6,067 bases of DNA from an uncultured Nitrososphaerota archaeon (GTDB taxonomy: Bacteria > Bacillota > Clostridia > Oscillospirales > Ruminococcaceae): positions 1 to 6,067 of the forward strand of contig CAKXAF010000064.1 in the NCBI GenBank assembly GCA_934869045.1, written 5' to 3'. Position 1 is the first letter of the stretch. Each line of letters begins with the position of its first letter. Below the pieces are notes generated by a model, which ran no database searches, was not told the origin of the DNA, and saw only the letters and a list, made by a program, of their open reading frames with translations. The position numbers and the translations under genes are program-made. This document shows, piece after piece, positions 1-5,388 of the stretch.

Positions 1-504
1 GATTACATCTGTGTGATGACCTATGACCTGAAATGCGGCTTTCATGCGCTTACAGGACATCACACCGCCCTTTATTCCTCCACCGGAGATGTGTTCCGCA
101 ACAGTTGCGACCAGGCTCTGCGGCTCTTCTGCGAAGCGGGCGTCCCTAAGGAGCAGCTGCTGATGGGGGCGGGCTTTTACTCCCGCAAATGGGAGGACAT
201 CCCAGACCGGAACCACGGCTTTCTTCAGATCGCAAAGACCGGCGGCGGGTACGGCCCGAATTACAGCGGCCTGGAGGAACTGGCCAAGGGGAAGGACGGC
301 TTTGTCCGCTACTGGGATGAGGAAGCAAAGGCGCCCTGGCTTTTCGACGGTTCCACCTTTCTTTCCTACGATGATGGAGAGTCTGTCCGCTGCAAGTCGG
401 AGTATGTGAAGTCGAACGGTTACGGTGGCATTTTTTACTGGGAGCACGGCTGTGATCCCAGTGGACGGCTGCTGGGAATCATGGCGGGAATTCTGAAGAA
501 GTAA
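1..504 (+). CDS. Glycoside hydrolase family 18 (chitinase-like) enzyme, C-terminal part, 5' end outside window
   Basis: The reading frame is open from base 1 and ends at TAA 502-504, giving 167 visible residues. A GTG at 13 is in frame but is an internal Val, not a start. Two conserved GH18 barrel elements are visible. MTYD at residues 6-9 belongs to the strand whose Tyr sits in the active site. Near the C-terminus, GGIFYWEHGCD (Trp147) matches the last barrel strand with its sugar-stacking Trp, followed by the usual DPSGRLL helix. The stretch around LSYDDGESVRCKSEYVK is also typical of the family. The catalytic DxxDxDxE motif would lie upstream of the window, so activity cannot be confirmed. 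Family members hydrolyse beta-1,4 bonds next to N-acetylglucosamine in chitin, chito-oligosaccharides or N-glycans; which applies here, and whether the protein is secreted, is not visible. It could be part of the same glycan-use locus as the downstream transporter, but 396 bases separate it from the regulator gene. Confidence is high for the family and low for the substrate. Confidence 0.9.
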   Translation, partial: DYICVMTYDLKCGFHALTGHHTALYSSTGDVFRNSCDQALRLFCEAGVPKEQLLMGAGFYSRKWEDIPDRNHGFLQIAKTGGGYGPNYSGLEELAKGKDGFVRYWDEEAKAPWLFDGSTFLSYDDGESVRCKSEYVKSNGYGGIFYWEHGCDPSGRLLGIMAGILKK

Positions 505-628
505 AAAGGTATTTCCAAAAAGCGCGGGAGGTGCGCATCGCATCTTCTTCGCAGCCTTTTTGATCTGGAGCCATATGGAGAAAACAGGAGGACGGCAATA
601 TTCCAGGTGTTTGCGAGAAGCGCTTGAG

Positions 629-734
629 ACAGGCGCAAGTCATTGCGTGCAAGAGCACATTCCCAAAAAAAACTCGCAATTTCGCCGTTAATCGGTAAGT
701 TTGCTAAAAAAGACTTGCGAACAGGCCGCAAGTC
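629..734. repeat. Direct repeat ACAGGC(C)GCAAGTC, two copies about 92 bp apart
   Basis: Copy 1 is ACAGGCGCAAGTC at 629-641 and copy 2 is ACAGGCCGCAAGTC at 721-734. They are identical except for one inserted C. Copy 2 forms the right half of the dyad at 711-735. Copy 1 is preceded by CTTG at 623-626, giving a shorter CTTG...CAAG dyad. Two related dyads upstream of a regulator gene suggest paired binding sites, but this is inferred only from the sequence pattern. Confidence 0.5.
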
Positions 735-735
735 T
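706..735 (-). terminator. Possible minus-strand intrinsic terminator overlapping the dyad
   Basis: Read on the minus strand, the 9-bp stem (735-727 with 719-711) is followed directly by five T residues, the complement of A706-A710. That is the form of an intrinsic terminator. The + strand side lacks a T-run, so it would not stop + strand transcription well. No minus-strand gene in the window needs a terminator here, so this reading competes with the operator reading. Confidence 0.3.
711..735. promoter_or_regulatory. Dyad AGACTTGCG-N7-CGCAAGTCT, candidate operator
   Basis: The arms at 711-719 and 727-735 are perfect 9-bp complements around a 7-base spacer (AACAGGC). The left arm contains TTGCG and the right CGCAA, the core shared with other hexamers in both intergenic regions. 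It lies just upstream of a -10-like TCTAAT (741-746), where a regulator could act on the regulator gene's own promoter. It may instead be a minus-strand terminator (separate entry). Seen directly: the dyad. Inferred: a regulatory role. Confidence 0.45.
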
Positions 736-746
736 GTTACTCTAAT
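715..746 (+). promoter_or_regulatory. Weak candidate promoter for the regulator gene
   Basis: TCTAAT at 741-746 matches the sigma-A -10 consensus in 5 of 6 positions. The nearest -35-like element is TTGCGA at 715-720, but the spacer of 20 bases is longer than the usual 17. The element also overlaps the dyad. This could be an activator-dependent or autoregulated promoter, or chance. It would give a leader of roughly 150 bases before the preferred start. Confidence 0.25.
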
Positions 747-887
747 GATAAGGGAGAAACCAGCCGGCCGCACGGCCTTTCCTGGTAAGGCGGAAAAATA
801 CGGACTGATGGGGAGAAAAAAGATTGATGGAAAGCAGACCGTATCGGAAGGGGTACTATTTGGAAGTGGACGGCGGTCCCGGAGATG

Positions 888-892
888 GGAGG
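888..892 (+). promoter_or_regulatory. Shine-Dalgarno GGAGG supporting the TTG start at 901
   Basis: GGAGG at 888-892, within GGGAGGG, ends 8 bases before TTG 901. The in-frame ATG codons at 745 and 808 lack a comparably good site, so this element decides the start choice for the regulator. Confidence 0.7.
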
Positions 893-900
893 GAAGGCGT

Positions 901-3186
901 TTGAAACGGCATATCTGGCGCCGCGTGGGAAGAATTTGGGGGTTCCGGCTGAAAAGTCCGTATGTGAATTCCCTGTTCCTCAGGCTGATGCTGCTAACGG
1001 CCGTCATCACATTTGCGTCCGTTTTTCTGGCAAGCCTTCTGCCGTTTGCCTATTTGAGCACAGAGCTGCGGGCAGACATTGAAAATTATAACAACCAGCG
1101 GCTGCTCCATGTGAAAAATACAGCGGACAGCACGGTATTTGCACCGGTGATGTCCGCCTTTTCGGACATCGTCCTGACGGATCAGGTGTCGCAGGCGCCG
1201 GGCTTTGCCAGCGCCGCCGGAGAGGTTAAGCCGTCGGGTCTTTACGCGGTCCATGGACTTCTTCAGAAAAAGACCGCCCAGTATCCTCTGGCGGATATCG
1301 CGCTGTACAATCCGGGAGGCCGCGTACTGCTGTCAGCTACCTATGGAGTCACCTATCTGACCGGGACGGCGGTGGGGCTGACCGGCGACGTTTCCTGGCT
1401 CGGGGAGATCAGCAGGATTTCCGCAGGGACCCGGGCGGCGGTTTGGCTGGAGCCCCGGGCCTTTCCGGATGGGAGCAGGCAGTCCGGTGAAGCAAGCCTG
1501 CTTTCGCTGATCGCGCCGCTTAATTCCGGGGAGCGCAGCGGGCTTTACGCCTGTCTGAGCCTCAGCGATACCGTATTGAGACAGGCGATGGACACGGCCG
1601 GGCGGAGCGCGGATGCCGCTTATTTCATGGTTTCGCCGGAGGGGAATGCCATCGCAGGACAGCCGGAGGAAGAAATTCTGGAGGGCTTGCGGGAACGCTC
1701 CGGCGAACTTTTTACAACACTGGGCGACACGCCGCAGTCTTTCTCCCTGGGCGGGATCATGGTGACAGTGGTACGATCGGATTATAATCAATGGCTGTAC
1801 GTGATGTGTCTGCCGGAATCCACCTATTATCAGAAGAGCAGCCTGTTCCAGCGCAATGTCCTGCTGGCCTGTCTGGCGGTGTTTGGAGGGATGCTTCTGG
1901 TTTGCGCGGCATTCGCTATAAAGATTAGCTATCCCTTTGGGAAGCTGGCGGAAAGCATACGCTCGGCAGGATTCGGGCAGCGGACCAGGGCCCAGGACGT
2001 TTTTGGCGGGCTGGAAGAGGCCTTTACCGAGCTGCTGGAGGAAAAGGACGTCCAGGCACAGCTCATCCATGGGAACCGCGAGTTGGTGTCTCGCAGCTTT
2101 TTTTCTCATCTGCTGCAGGGAAAGCCGATGCCCGCGGCGGACCGGGAGGCGTATCTGCAGTTTTTGAGGCCGTATTATCCGGGTTTGTTGTTTACCGTGT
2201 GCTGCATCCGACCGGAAGGGGGAGCTTCTTTGCCGGATGCGGGGAGGATCTTGGAAGAGCGGCGGCCGGAAGGAACGGTGCTGACCTGTCTGGAGTGCGA
2301 TGGAGGCGGGGTGATGGCGGTCATCTGCAGCGCCGACGATCCGGAGAAGCTGGCGTGTTGGTTCGAGGAAGTGCTGAGAGGGCCGCTTTTGGAAAAATGC
2401 TGCGGGGCAATGGGGGATCCCTGCGCCGAGATGGGGGATATCGGCATTCCCTACCGACAGGCGCTGAGCGCGTTACAATACGGGGCGTATTTTCCGGACA
2501 AATCCTTTTACCGATATGAGGAGACAAGCAGCTGGGACCAGAATACGAATATCGACCGCAGGCGGATGGATGATTTTCTGGAACAGCTGGCGGTTTGCAA
2601 TTCAGCGGATGCGGCGGCCTGTTTGGAAGAGCTGCGGCGGCTGATCTGCGAAACACCTCTTTCCTGGCAAAGCTGCACACAGATTGTGGGGGAGGCGCTG
2701 CTGGCTTTGGAAAAGGTGGCGGAGAACAATCATGTCGATTTGAGTGAGCTGTTTACGGTTTCTCTGCCGGATCAGCTGGGGCAGCTTTTTTATCTGGACG
2801 AGATGTTTCGGGCGCTGGAGGATGCGGCAGAAGCGATCCTCCGCCACATCCAGCGGGAATCCGCGCCGGCGTCCGCGCAGTATGCGGAACAGGCGGCGGG
2901 ATTTATCGAGGAGCATTATCAAAACGATATTTCCATCCAGGACATCGCCGACGAGCTTGGCATCAGCCGGTATCACCTTTGTCGGGTGTTCAAGGAGAGC
3001 CGGGGTGAAACCCTGCTGGAATACATTGCGGAGGTCCGGATGGAGCGCGCAAAACGGCTGCTGGAGGAGACGGAACTTTCGGTCGGCGAGGTCGCCCGGC
3101 AGGTCGGATTCAACAACGTTACATATTTTCACAAGCGGTTTAAGCAGAGTTTTGGTATCACGCCCAGCCAGCTCCGCAGAGGCTGA
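901..3186 (+). CDS. Membrane-anchored AraC-family transcriptional regulator with extracytoplasmic sensor domain
   Basis: The 761-residue product resembles the B. subtilis YesS/YtdP class of AraC regulators that control neighbouring sugar transporters. Order of parts: a basic N-terminus; membrane segment 1 at about 25-50; an extracytoplasmic, probably Cache-like region at about 53-318; membrane segment 2 at about 319-342; a cytoplasmic linker; and a C-terminal AraC domain at about 660-761. The linker carries class-typical stretches such as LVSRSFFSHLLQGK and IPYRQALSALQYG. The first helix-turn-helix is around residues 679-699 (IQDIADELGISRYHLCRVFKE). The second, around 726-751, ends in the family signature VGFNNVTYFHKRFKQSFGITP. 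This one-component design lets an outside ligand act directly on DNA binding. I chose TTG 901 for its strong Shine-Dalgarno and because the first membrane segment then falls at the family's usual place. ATG 808 (792 aa) is the main alternative. The gene ends in a strong terminator, so it is a separate transcription unit from the transporter it probably activates. The ligand is unknown. Confidence 0.9.
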   Translation: MKRHIWRRVGRIWGFRLKSPYVNSLFLRLMLLTAVITFASVFLASLLPFAYLSTELRADIENYNNQRLLHVKNTADSTVFAPVMSAFSDIVLTDQVSQAPGFASAAGEVKPSGLYAVHGLLQKKTAQYPLADIALYNPGGRVLLSATYGVTYLTGTAVGLTGDVSWLGEISRISAGTRAAVWLEPRAFPDGSRQSGEASLLSLIAPLNSGERSGLYACLSLSDTVLRQAMDTAGRSADAAYFMVSPEGNAIAGQPEEEILEGLRERSGELFTTLGDTPQSFSLGGIMVTVVRSDYNQWLYVMCLPESTYYQKSSLFQRNVLLACLAVFGGMLLVCAAFAIKISYPFGKLAESIRSAGFGQRTRAQDVFGGLEEAFTELLEEKDVQAQLIHGNRELVSRSFFSHLLQGKPMPAADREAYLQFLRPYYPGLLFTVCCIRPEGGASLPDAGRILEERRPEGTVLTCLECDGGGVMAVICSADDPEKLACWFEEVLRGPLLEKCCGAMGDPCAEMGDIGIPYRQALSALQYGAYFPDKSFYRYEETSSWDQNTNIDRRRMDDFLEQLAVCNSADAAACLEELRRLICETPLSWQSCTQIVGEALLALEKVAENNHVDLSELFTVSLPDQLGQLFYLDEMFRALEDAAEAILRHIQRESAPASAQYAEQAAGFIEEHYQNDISIQDIADELGISRYHLCRVFKESRGETLLEYIAEVRMERAKRLLEETELSVGEVARQVGFNNVTYFHKRFKQSFGITPSQLRRG

Positions 3187-3193
3187 ATAAGCG

Positions 3194-3230
3194 AGGCCCG
3201 GCATATCCTGTGCGGTATGCCGGGCCTTTT
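3194..3230 (+). terminator. Intrinsic terminator after the regulator gene
   Basis: AGGCCCGGCATA at 3194-3205 and TATGCCGGGCCT at 3216-3227 form a perfect 12-bp GC-rich stem around a 10-base loop, followed by a short T-run (3227-3230). It starts 7 bases after the regulator's TGA. The T-run is short, but the stem is very strong. It implies that the transporter operon has its own promoter downstream. Confidence 0.85.
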
Positions 3231-3291
3231 CCGGCTTGTGAACGATCTTGCGGATGAAAAAGTGTATGGGAGCAAAATTGTTTATGGGGAA

Positions 3292-3319
3292 AATCGCAAA
3301 ATCCTTTAGGAATCGCAAA
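3292..3319. repeat. Direct repeat AATCGCAAA x2, 19-bp period; candidate activator site
   Basis: AATCGCAAA occurs at 3292-3300 and again at 3311-3319, in the same orientation with starts 19 bp apart. Both contain the TCGCAA core also seen upstream of the regulator gene. AraC-family proteins carry two helix-turn-helix motifs and usually bind tandem half-sites roughly two helical turns apart near the -35 element. The pair ends 9 bp before a candidate -35 at 3329, which suits an activator site. No binding evidence is available from sequence alone. Confidence 0.45.
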
Positions 3320-3328
3320 TATTTTGAT

Positions 3329-3357
3329 TTGATTTCTCTGCATTCTTGTGCAAGAAT
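3329..3357 (+). promoter_or_regulatory. Candidate promoter of the transporter operon
   Basis: TTGATT at 3329-3334 (-35) and AAGAAT at 3352-3357 (-10, 4 of 6 match) are separated by 17 bases. The -10 is weak, which fits an activator-dependent promoter. It lies inside a palindrome (3342-3357). AATAAA at 3355-3360 is an alternative -10 with worse spacing. Transcription would then begin roughly 70 bases before the first permease start. Confidence 0.4.
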
Positions 3358-3381
3358 AAAACTGTCGATTCCGCACAAGAA
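3342..3381. repeat. Nested inverted repeats sharing one arm
   Basis: ATTCTTG (3342-3348), TG, CAAGAAT (3351-3357) form a near-contiguous palindrome. The same left arm, extended to TTCTTGTGC (3343-3351), is also the perfect 9-bp complement of GCACAAGAA (3373-3381). The left arm can therefore pair with either partner but not both. This may be a set of binding half-sites around the candidate -10. Confidence 0.55.
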
Positions 3382-3384
3382 ACG

Positions 3385-3415
3385 AAAAGAAGCGGAACGA
3401 AAACTATCTTCTTTT
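3385..3415. repeat. Inverted repeat just upstream of the permease Shine-Dalgarno
   Basis: AAAAGAAG (3385-3392) and CTTCTTTT (3408-3415) are perfect 8-bp complements with a 15-base loop. AACGAAAA is also directly repeated at 3381-3388 and 3396-3403 (15-bp period). The right arm ends 2 bases before the ribosome binding site. The stem is AT-rich and likely weak, so it may modulate translation or be an accident of purine-rich sequence. Confidence 0.4.
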
Positions 3416-3417
3416 GC

Positions 3418-3425
3418 AAGGGGGA
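3418..3425 (+). promoter_or_regulatory. Shine-Dalgarno AAGGGGGA supporting the TTG start at 3432
   Basis: AAGGGGGA at 3418-3425 ends 6 bases before the in-frame TTG at 3432. The earlier in-frame TTG at 3414 has no such site in front of it; this element would overlap its coding sequence. Confidence 0.65.
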
Positions 3426-3431
3426 ATCCTT

Positions 3432-4403
3432 TTGGAAAAGGCCGCTGATGCCCGGGGGGCGCCAATCCATTCCCAAAAAAGGGAAAACGGATTGGTCCGC
3501 ACGGTGAAAGCCTATGGCAGGCAATATCAACTGGTGCTGATGTTTCTGCCGGCGGTGATCACAATCGCACTGTTTTCCTATGCACCGATGTACGGACTGA
3601 CCATCGCGTTTAAGGACTACGCTCTGCTGGAGGGAATCCACGGAAGCCCGTGGGTGGGGCTTGAAAACTTTCGGAAGCTGCTGACCGCCCCCAGCTTTGC
3701 CGAGGTTTTTCGGAATACGGTCACGATCAGCTTCCTGCGGATCCTTTTTGGCTTTCCAGCGCCGGTGTTGTTGGCGCTGCTCCTGAATGAAGTCGGAAAT
3801 GTCCGGTTCAAGAAGATGGTGCAGACCATCAGCTATCTTCCGCACTTTCTTTCCTGGGTGGTGCTGGCGGGAATTCTGATCCAGATCCTCTCGCCCTCCA
3901 GCGGGCTCGTCAATCAGATCATCGTCATGTTCGGGGGGACTCCCGTTTATTTCGTCGCAGATCCCCGCTGTTTTGTACCAATGCTGATTGTGACGGGAAT
4001 CTGGAAGGAGGTGGGGTGGGGCACCATCGTCTATCTGGCCGCCATCACGTCCATCAGCCCGGAACTGTATGAAGCTGCTACCATCGACGGCGCAGGCCGG
4101 TTCCAGAAGATGCTGCACATTACGCTGCCCGCCATTCGGCCGGTGGTGTCCATTATGTTCATTCTGAACAGCGGCAACCTGATTAATGCGGGATTTGATC
4201 AGATATACAATCTGTATAATCCAGCGGTTTACAAGGTTGCGGATATCCTGGATACCTACGTATACCGTCGGGGGCTTATCGACATGAAGTACAGCTTTTC
4301 CGCTGCGGCGGGGCTTTTTAAGAATGTCATTTCCTTCGCGCTGGTGCTGACCACCAACGGGCTGGTTAAGGCGATCAGCGGAAAAGAAAACGGGATCTGG
4401 TGA
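3432..4403 (+). CDS. Carbohydrate ABC transporter permease, LplB/YteP-like (CUT1 family)
   Basis: From TTG 3432 the protein has 323 residues, within the usual range for this family. It is one half of the membrane channel that imports an oligosaccharide delivered by a surface lipoprotein. About six hydrophobic segments lie near residues 34-55, 98-118, 137-155, 181-203, 236-250 and 295-313. The EAA loop that contacts the ATPase is clear: E214-A-A followed by G220 and then I230-T-L-P. The opening FLPAVITIALFSYAPMYG and the following IAFKDY are typical of the LplB group. The start rests on the Shine-Dalgarno at 3418-3425. TTG 3414 and TTG 3492 are alternatives, the latter falling just inside a strong hairpin. 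The stop codon overlaps the Shine-Dalgarno region of the next gene, so the two permeases are almost certainly co-transcribed and translated together. The substrate cannot be read from the sequence; a polysaccharide-derived oligosaccharide is likely for this family. Confidence 0.92.
   Translation: MEKAADARGAPIHSQKRENGLVRTVKAYGRQYQLVLMFLPAVITIALFSYAPMYGLTIAFKDYALLEGIHGSPWVGLENFRKLLTAPSFAEVFRNTVTISFLRILFGFPAPVLLALLLNEVGNVRFKKMVQTISYLPHFLSWVVLAGILIQILSPSSGLVNQIIVMFGGTPVYFVADPRCFVPMLIVTGIWKEVGWGTIVYLAAITSISPELYEAATIDGAGRFQKMLHITLPAIRPVVSIMFILNSGNLINAGFDQIYNLYNPAVYKVADILDTYVYRRGLIDMKYSFSAAAGLFKNVISFALVLTTNGLVKAISGKENGIW
3462..3495 (+). repeat. Long hairpin inside the start of the first permease gene
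   Basis: CCAATCC (3462-3468) pairs with GGATTGG (3489-3495), and TTCCC (3470-3474) pairs with GGGAA (3481-3485) around an A6 loop. That gives 12 base pairs with one small asymmetric internal loop. It spans codons 11-22 of the permease, where mRNA structure can affect early translation. The GGGAA arm would also cover the weak ribosome binding site of the alternative TTG start at 3492. Confidence 0.55.
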
Positions 4404-4415
4404 GGAGGGAAGAAA

Positions 4416-5327
4416 ATGGTTTTGCGGCAAAAAACAGGCCGGCGCGCCCGCATCCGGAAAAGCCCGGGAAGCTGGGTTTTTGACATCTGCAACTATCTGC
4501 TGCTCACATTGTTCTGCCTGACGGTACTGCTTCCGTTCTGGTATCTGCTGGTGCTTTCCTTTGACAAATTCGGCAATGTGACAGCACAGGATTTCTTCCT
4601 CTGGCCCCGGGAGTTCACCCTGGACAACTACAAGGCGGTGGTGGAAAATCCCTACATATGGCAGGGGTACGGAAACACCATCCTGCGGACGGTGGCGGGG
4701 ACGTTCCTCTCCCTGATCTGTACGGCCATGGCGGCTTACGCCCTGTCGAAGGACAGCTTTCCCAACCGGAAATTCTGGTCCTTTTTCGTGGTGTTCACGA
4801 TGTTCTTCAGCGGGGGGCTGATCCCGACCTACCTTTGGATCCGGGATCTGGGGCTGCTGGACAACCGGCTGGTGCTGATTCTGCCAGGACTGGTGGGTGC
4901 TTATAACCTGGTTTTGATCCGTAACTTCTTCAAACAGATGCCTCCGGAGCTGGAGGAAAGCGCCCGCATCGACGGGGCCGGCGATTTCCGTGCGTTTGTG
5001 AGCATTGTTCTGCCGGTATCCAAGCCCATTCTTGCGACGGTGGCGCTCTGGCTGGCTGTGGGGCACTGGAACGCATGGTTCGACTGCCTGGTTTACATTC
5101 GAGACACCCGGAAATACGTGCTGCAGATTATTTTGCAGCGGATCGTCATTGAGGGCACGATCCAGAACATCTCCACCACGGAGCAGATGACCCAGGAATT
5201 CAACGCACGGCCGGAAATGGTCAAGGCCGCCTGCATCTATTTTACGACGCTGCCCATTCTCTGTGCATATCCGTTTTTACAGAAATATTTTGTCAAAGGC
5301 ATCTATGTCGGCTCTCTGAAGGGCTGA
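4416..5327 (+). CDS. Carbohydrate ABC transporter permease, LplC/YtcP-like (CUT1 family)
   Basis: The second channel subunit has 303 residues, normal for the family. Its ATG follows the previous stop by 12 bases and is preceded by GGAGGG at 4404-4409, so it is tightly coupled to the first permease. Hydrophobic segments lie near residues 22-47, 86-110, 119-141, 151-173, 200-222 and 271-293. The EAA-type loop reads E181-S-A-R-I-D-G187 and ends I197-V-L-P200; the Ser in place of the first Ala is a common variation. Family landmarks include MFFSGGLIPTYL, the GHWNAWFD stretch and the C-terminus KYFVKGIYVGSLKG, close to the usual ending of LplC homologues. With the first permease it forms a heterodimer that docks an ATPase, none of which is encoded in the visible part of the locus. 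MsmX-type ATPases shared between several such transporters are known in Bacillota, so the lack of one here is not a defect. Confidence 0.94.
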   Translation: MVLRQKTGRRARIRKSPGSWVFDICNYLLLTLFCLTVLLPFWYLLVLSFDKFGNVTAQDFFLWPREFTLDNYKAVVENPYIWQGYGNTILRTVAGTFLSLICTAMAAYALSKDSFPNRKFWSFFVVFTMFFSGGLIPTYLWIRDLGLLDNRLVLILPGLVGAYNLVLIRNFFKQMPPELEESARIDGAGDFRAFVSIVLPVSKPILATVALWLAVGHWNAWFDCLVYIRDTRKYVLQIILQRIVIEGTIQNISTTEQMTQEFNARPEMVKAACIYFTTLPILCAYPFLQKYFVKGIYVGSLKG

Positions 5328-5344
5328 CGGAGACAAGGGATTGG

Positions 5345-5357
5345 AGGCCGCAGGCCT
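5345..5357 (+). repeat. Short dyad between second permease and binding-protein gene
   Basis: AGGCC (5345-5349), GCA, GGCCT (5353-5357) can form a 5-bp GC-rich hairpin with a 3-base loop in the 61-base gap. It has no T-run, so it is not a terminator. It might act as a processing or stabilising element that lets the binding protein be made in excess over the permeases, but it is short enough to be chance. Confidence 0.25.
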
Positions 5358-5388
5358 ATAGTATGAATAGACGAAAGGAAGAACGCAG

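Larger units (their letters stand above)
505..900. other. Intergenic region / long leader upstream of the regulator gene
   Basis: These 396 bases lie between the GH18 stop codon and the preferred regulator start. The regulator frame stays open upstream to a TTG at 643, with in-frame ATGs at 745 and 808. The peptide that would be added is rich in Arg, Lys and Gly and does not look like part of the family, so I treat it as non-coding. The region holds a 9-bp-arm dyad at 711-735, a partial copy of it around 629-641, hexamers TTGCGA (611-616, 715-720) and TCGCAA (674-679), and a -10-like TCTAAT at 741-746. A small GC-rich dyad, GGCC-GCAC-GGCC followed by TTT, sits at 766-780. No clear + strand terminator for the GH18 gene was found. 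Confidence 0.6.

Noticed and set aside
516..561. Possible terminator after the GH18 gene (AAAAAG ... CTTTTT)
   Set aside because: Outside the A/T arms the interior pairs poorly, so no convincing stem can be drawn.
575..691. Small + strand open frame of 38 codons starting ATG at 575
   Set aside because: Only a weak purine-rich stretch (TGGAG) precedes it, the peptide has no recognisable features, and it overlaps the candidate regulatory hexamers.
643..900. N-terminal extension of the regulator from TTG 643, ATG 745 or ATG 808
   Set aside because: None has a good Shine-Dalgarno, and the added residues are basic and low in complexity. TTG 901 with GGAGG 8 bases upstream fits better.
435..1010. 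A 191-codon minus-strand open frame over the intergenic region
   Set aside because: It overlaps the 3' end of the GH18 gene and the regulator's first membrane segment and resembles no known family. It would be the only candidate for a gene served by the minus-strand terminator-like element, but it runs through that element rather than ending at it.
1333..2109. A 258-codon minus-strand open frame
   Set aside because: Antisense shadow of the regulator's sensor region, with composition unlike a real protein.
2602..3465. A 287-codon minus-strand open frame
   Set aside because: It is antisense to the AraC DNA-binding domain and reads straight through the strong terminator and promoter region. 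No family resemblance.
658..3480. 13-base exact repeat CATTCCCAAAAAA at 658-670 and 3468-3480
   Set aside because: Not reported as a site of its own: it is mostly an A-run, and the second copy is explained by the hairpin and the coding frame. The match could be chance.
3306..5066. A 586-codon open frame on the minus strand opposite the two permease genes
   Set aside because: It runs antisense to two clear permeases and through the control region. Its product is rich in His, Gln and Arg with no recognisable domain, as expected from the shadow of a GC-rich gene.
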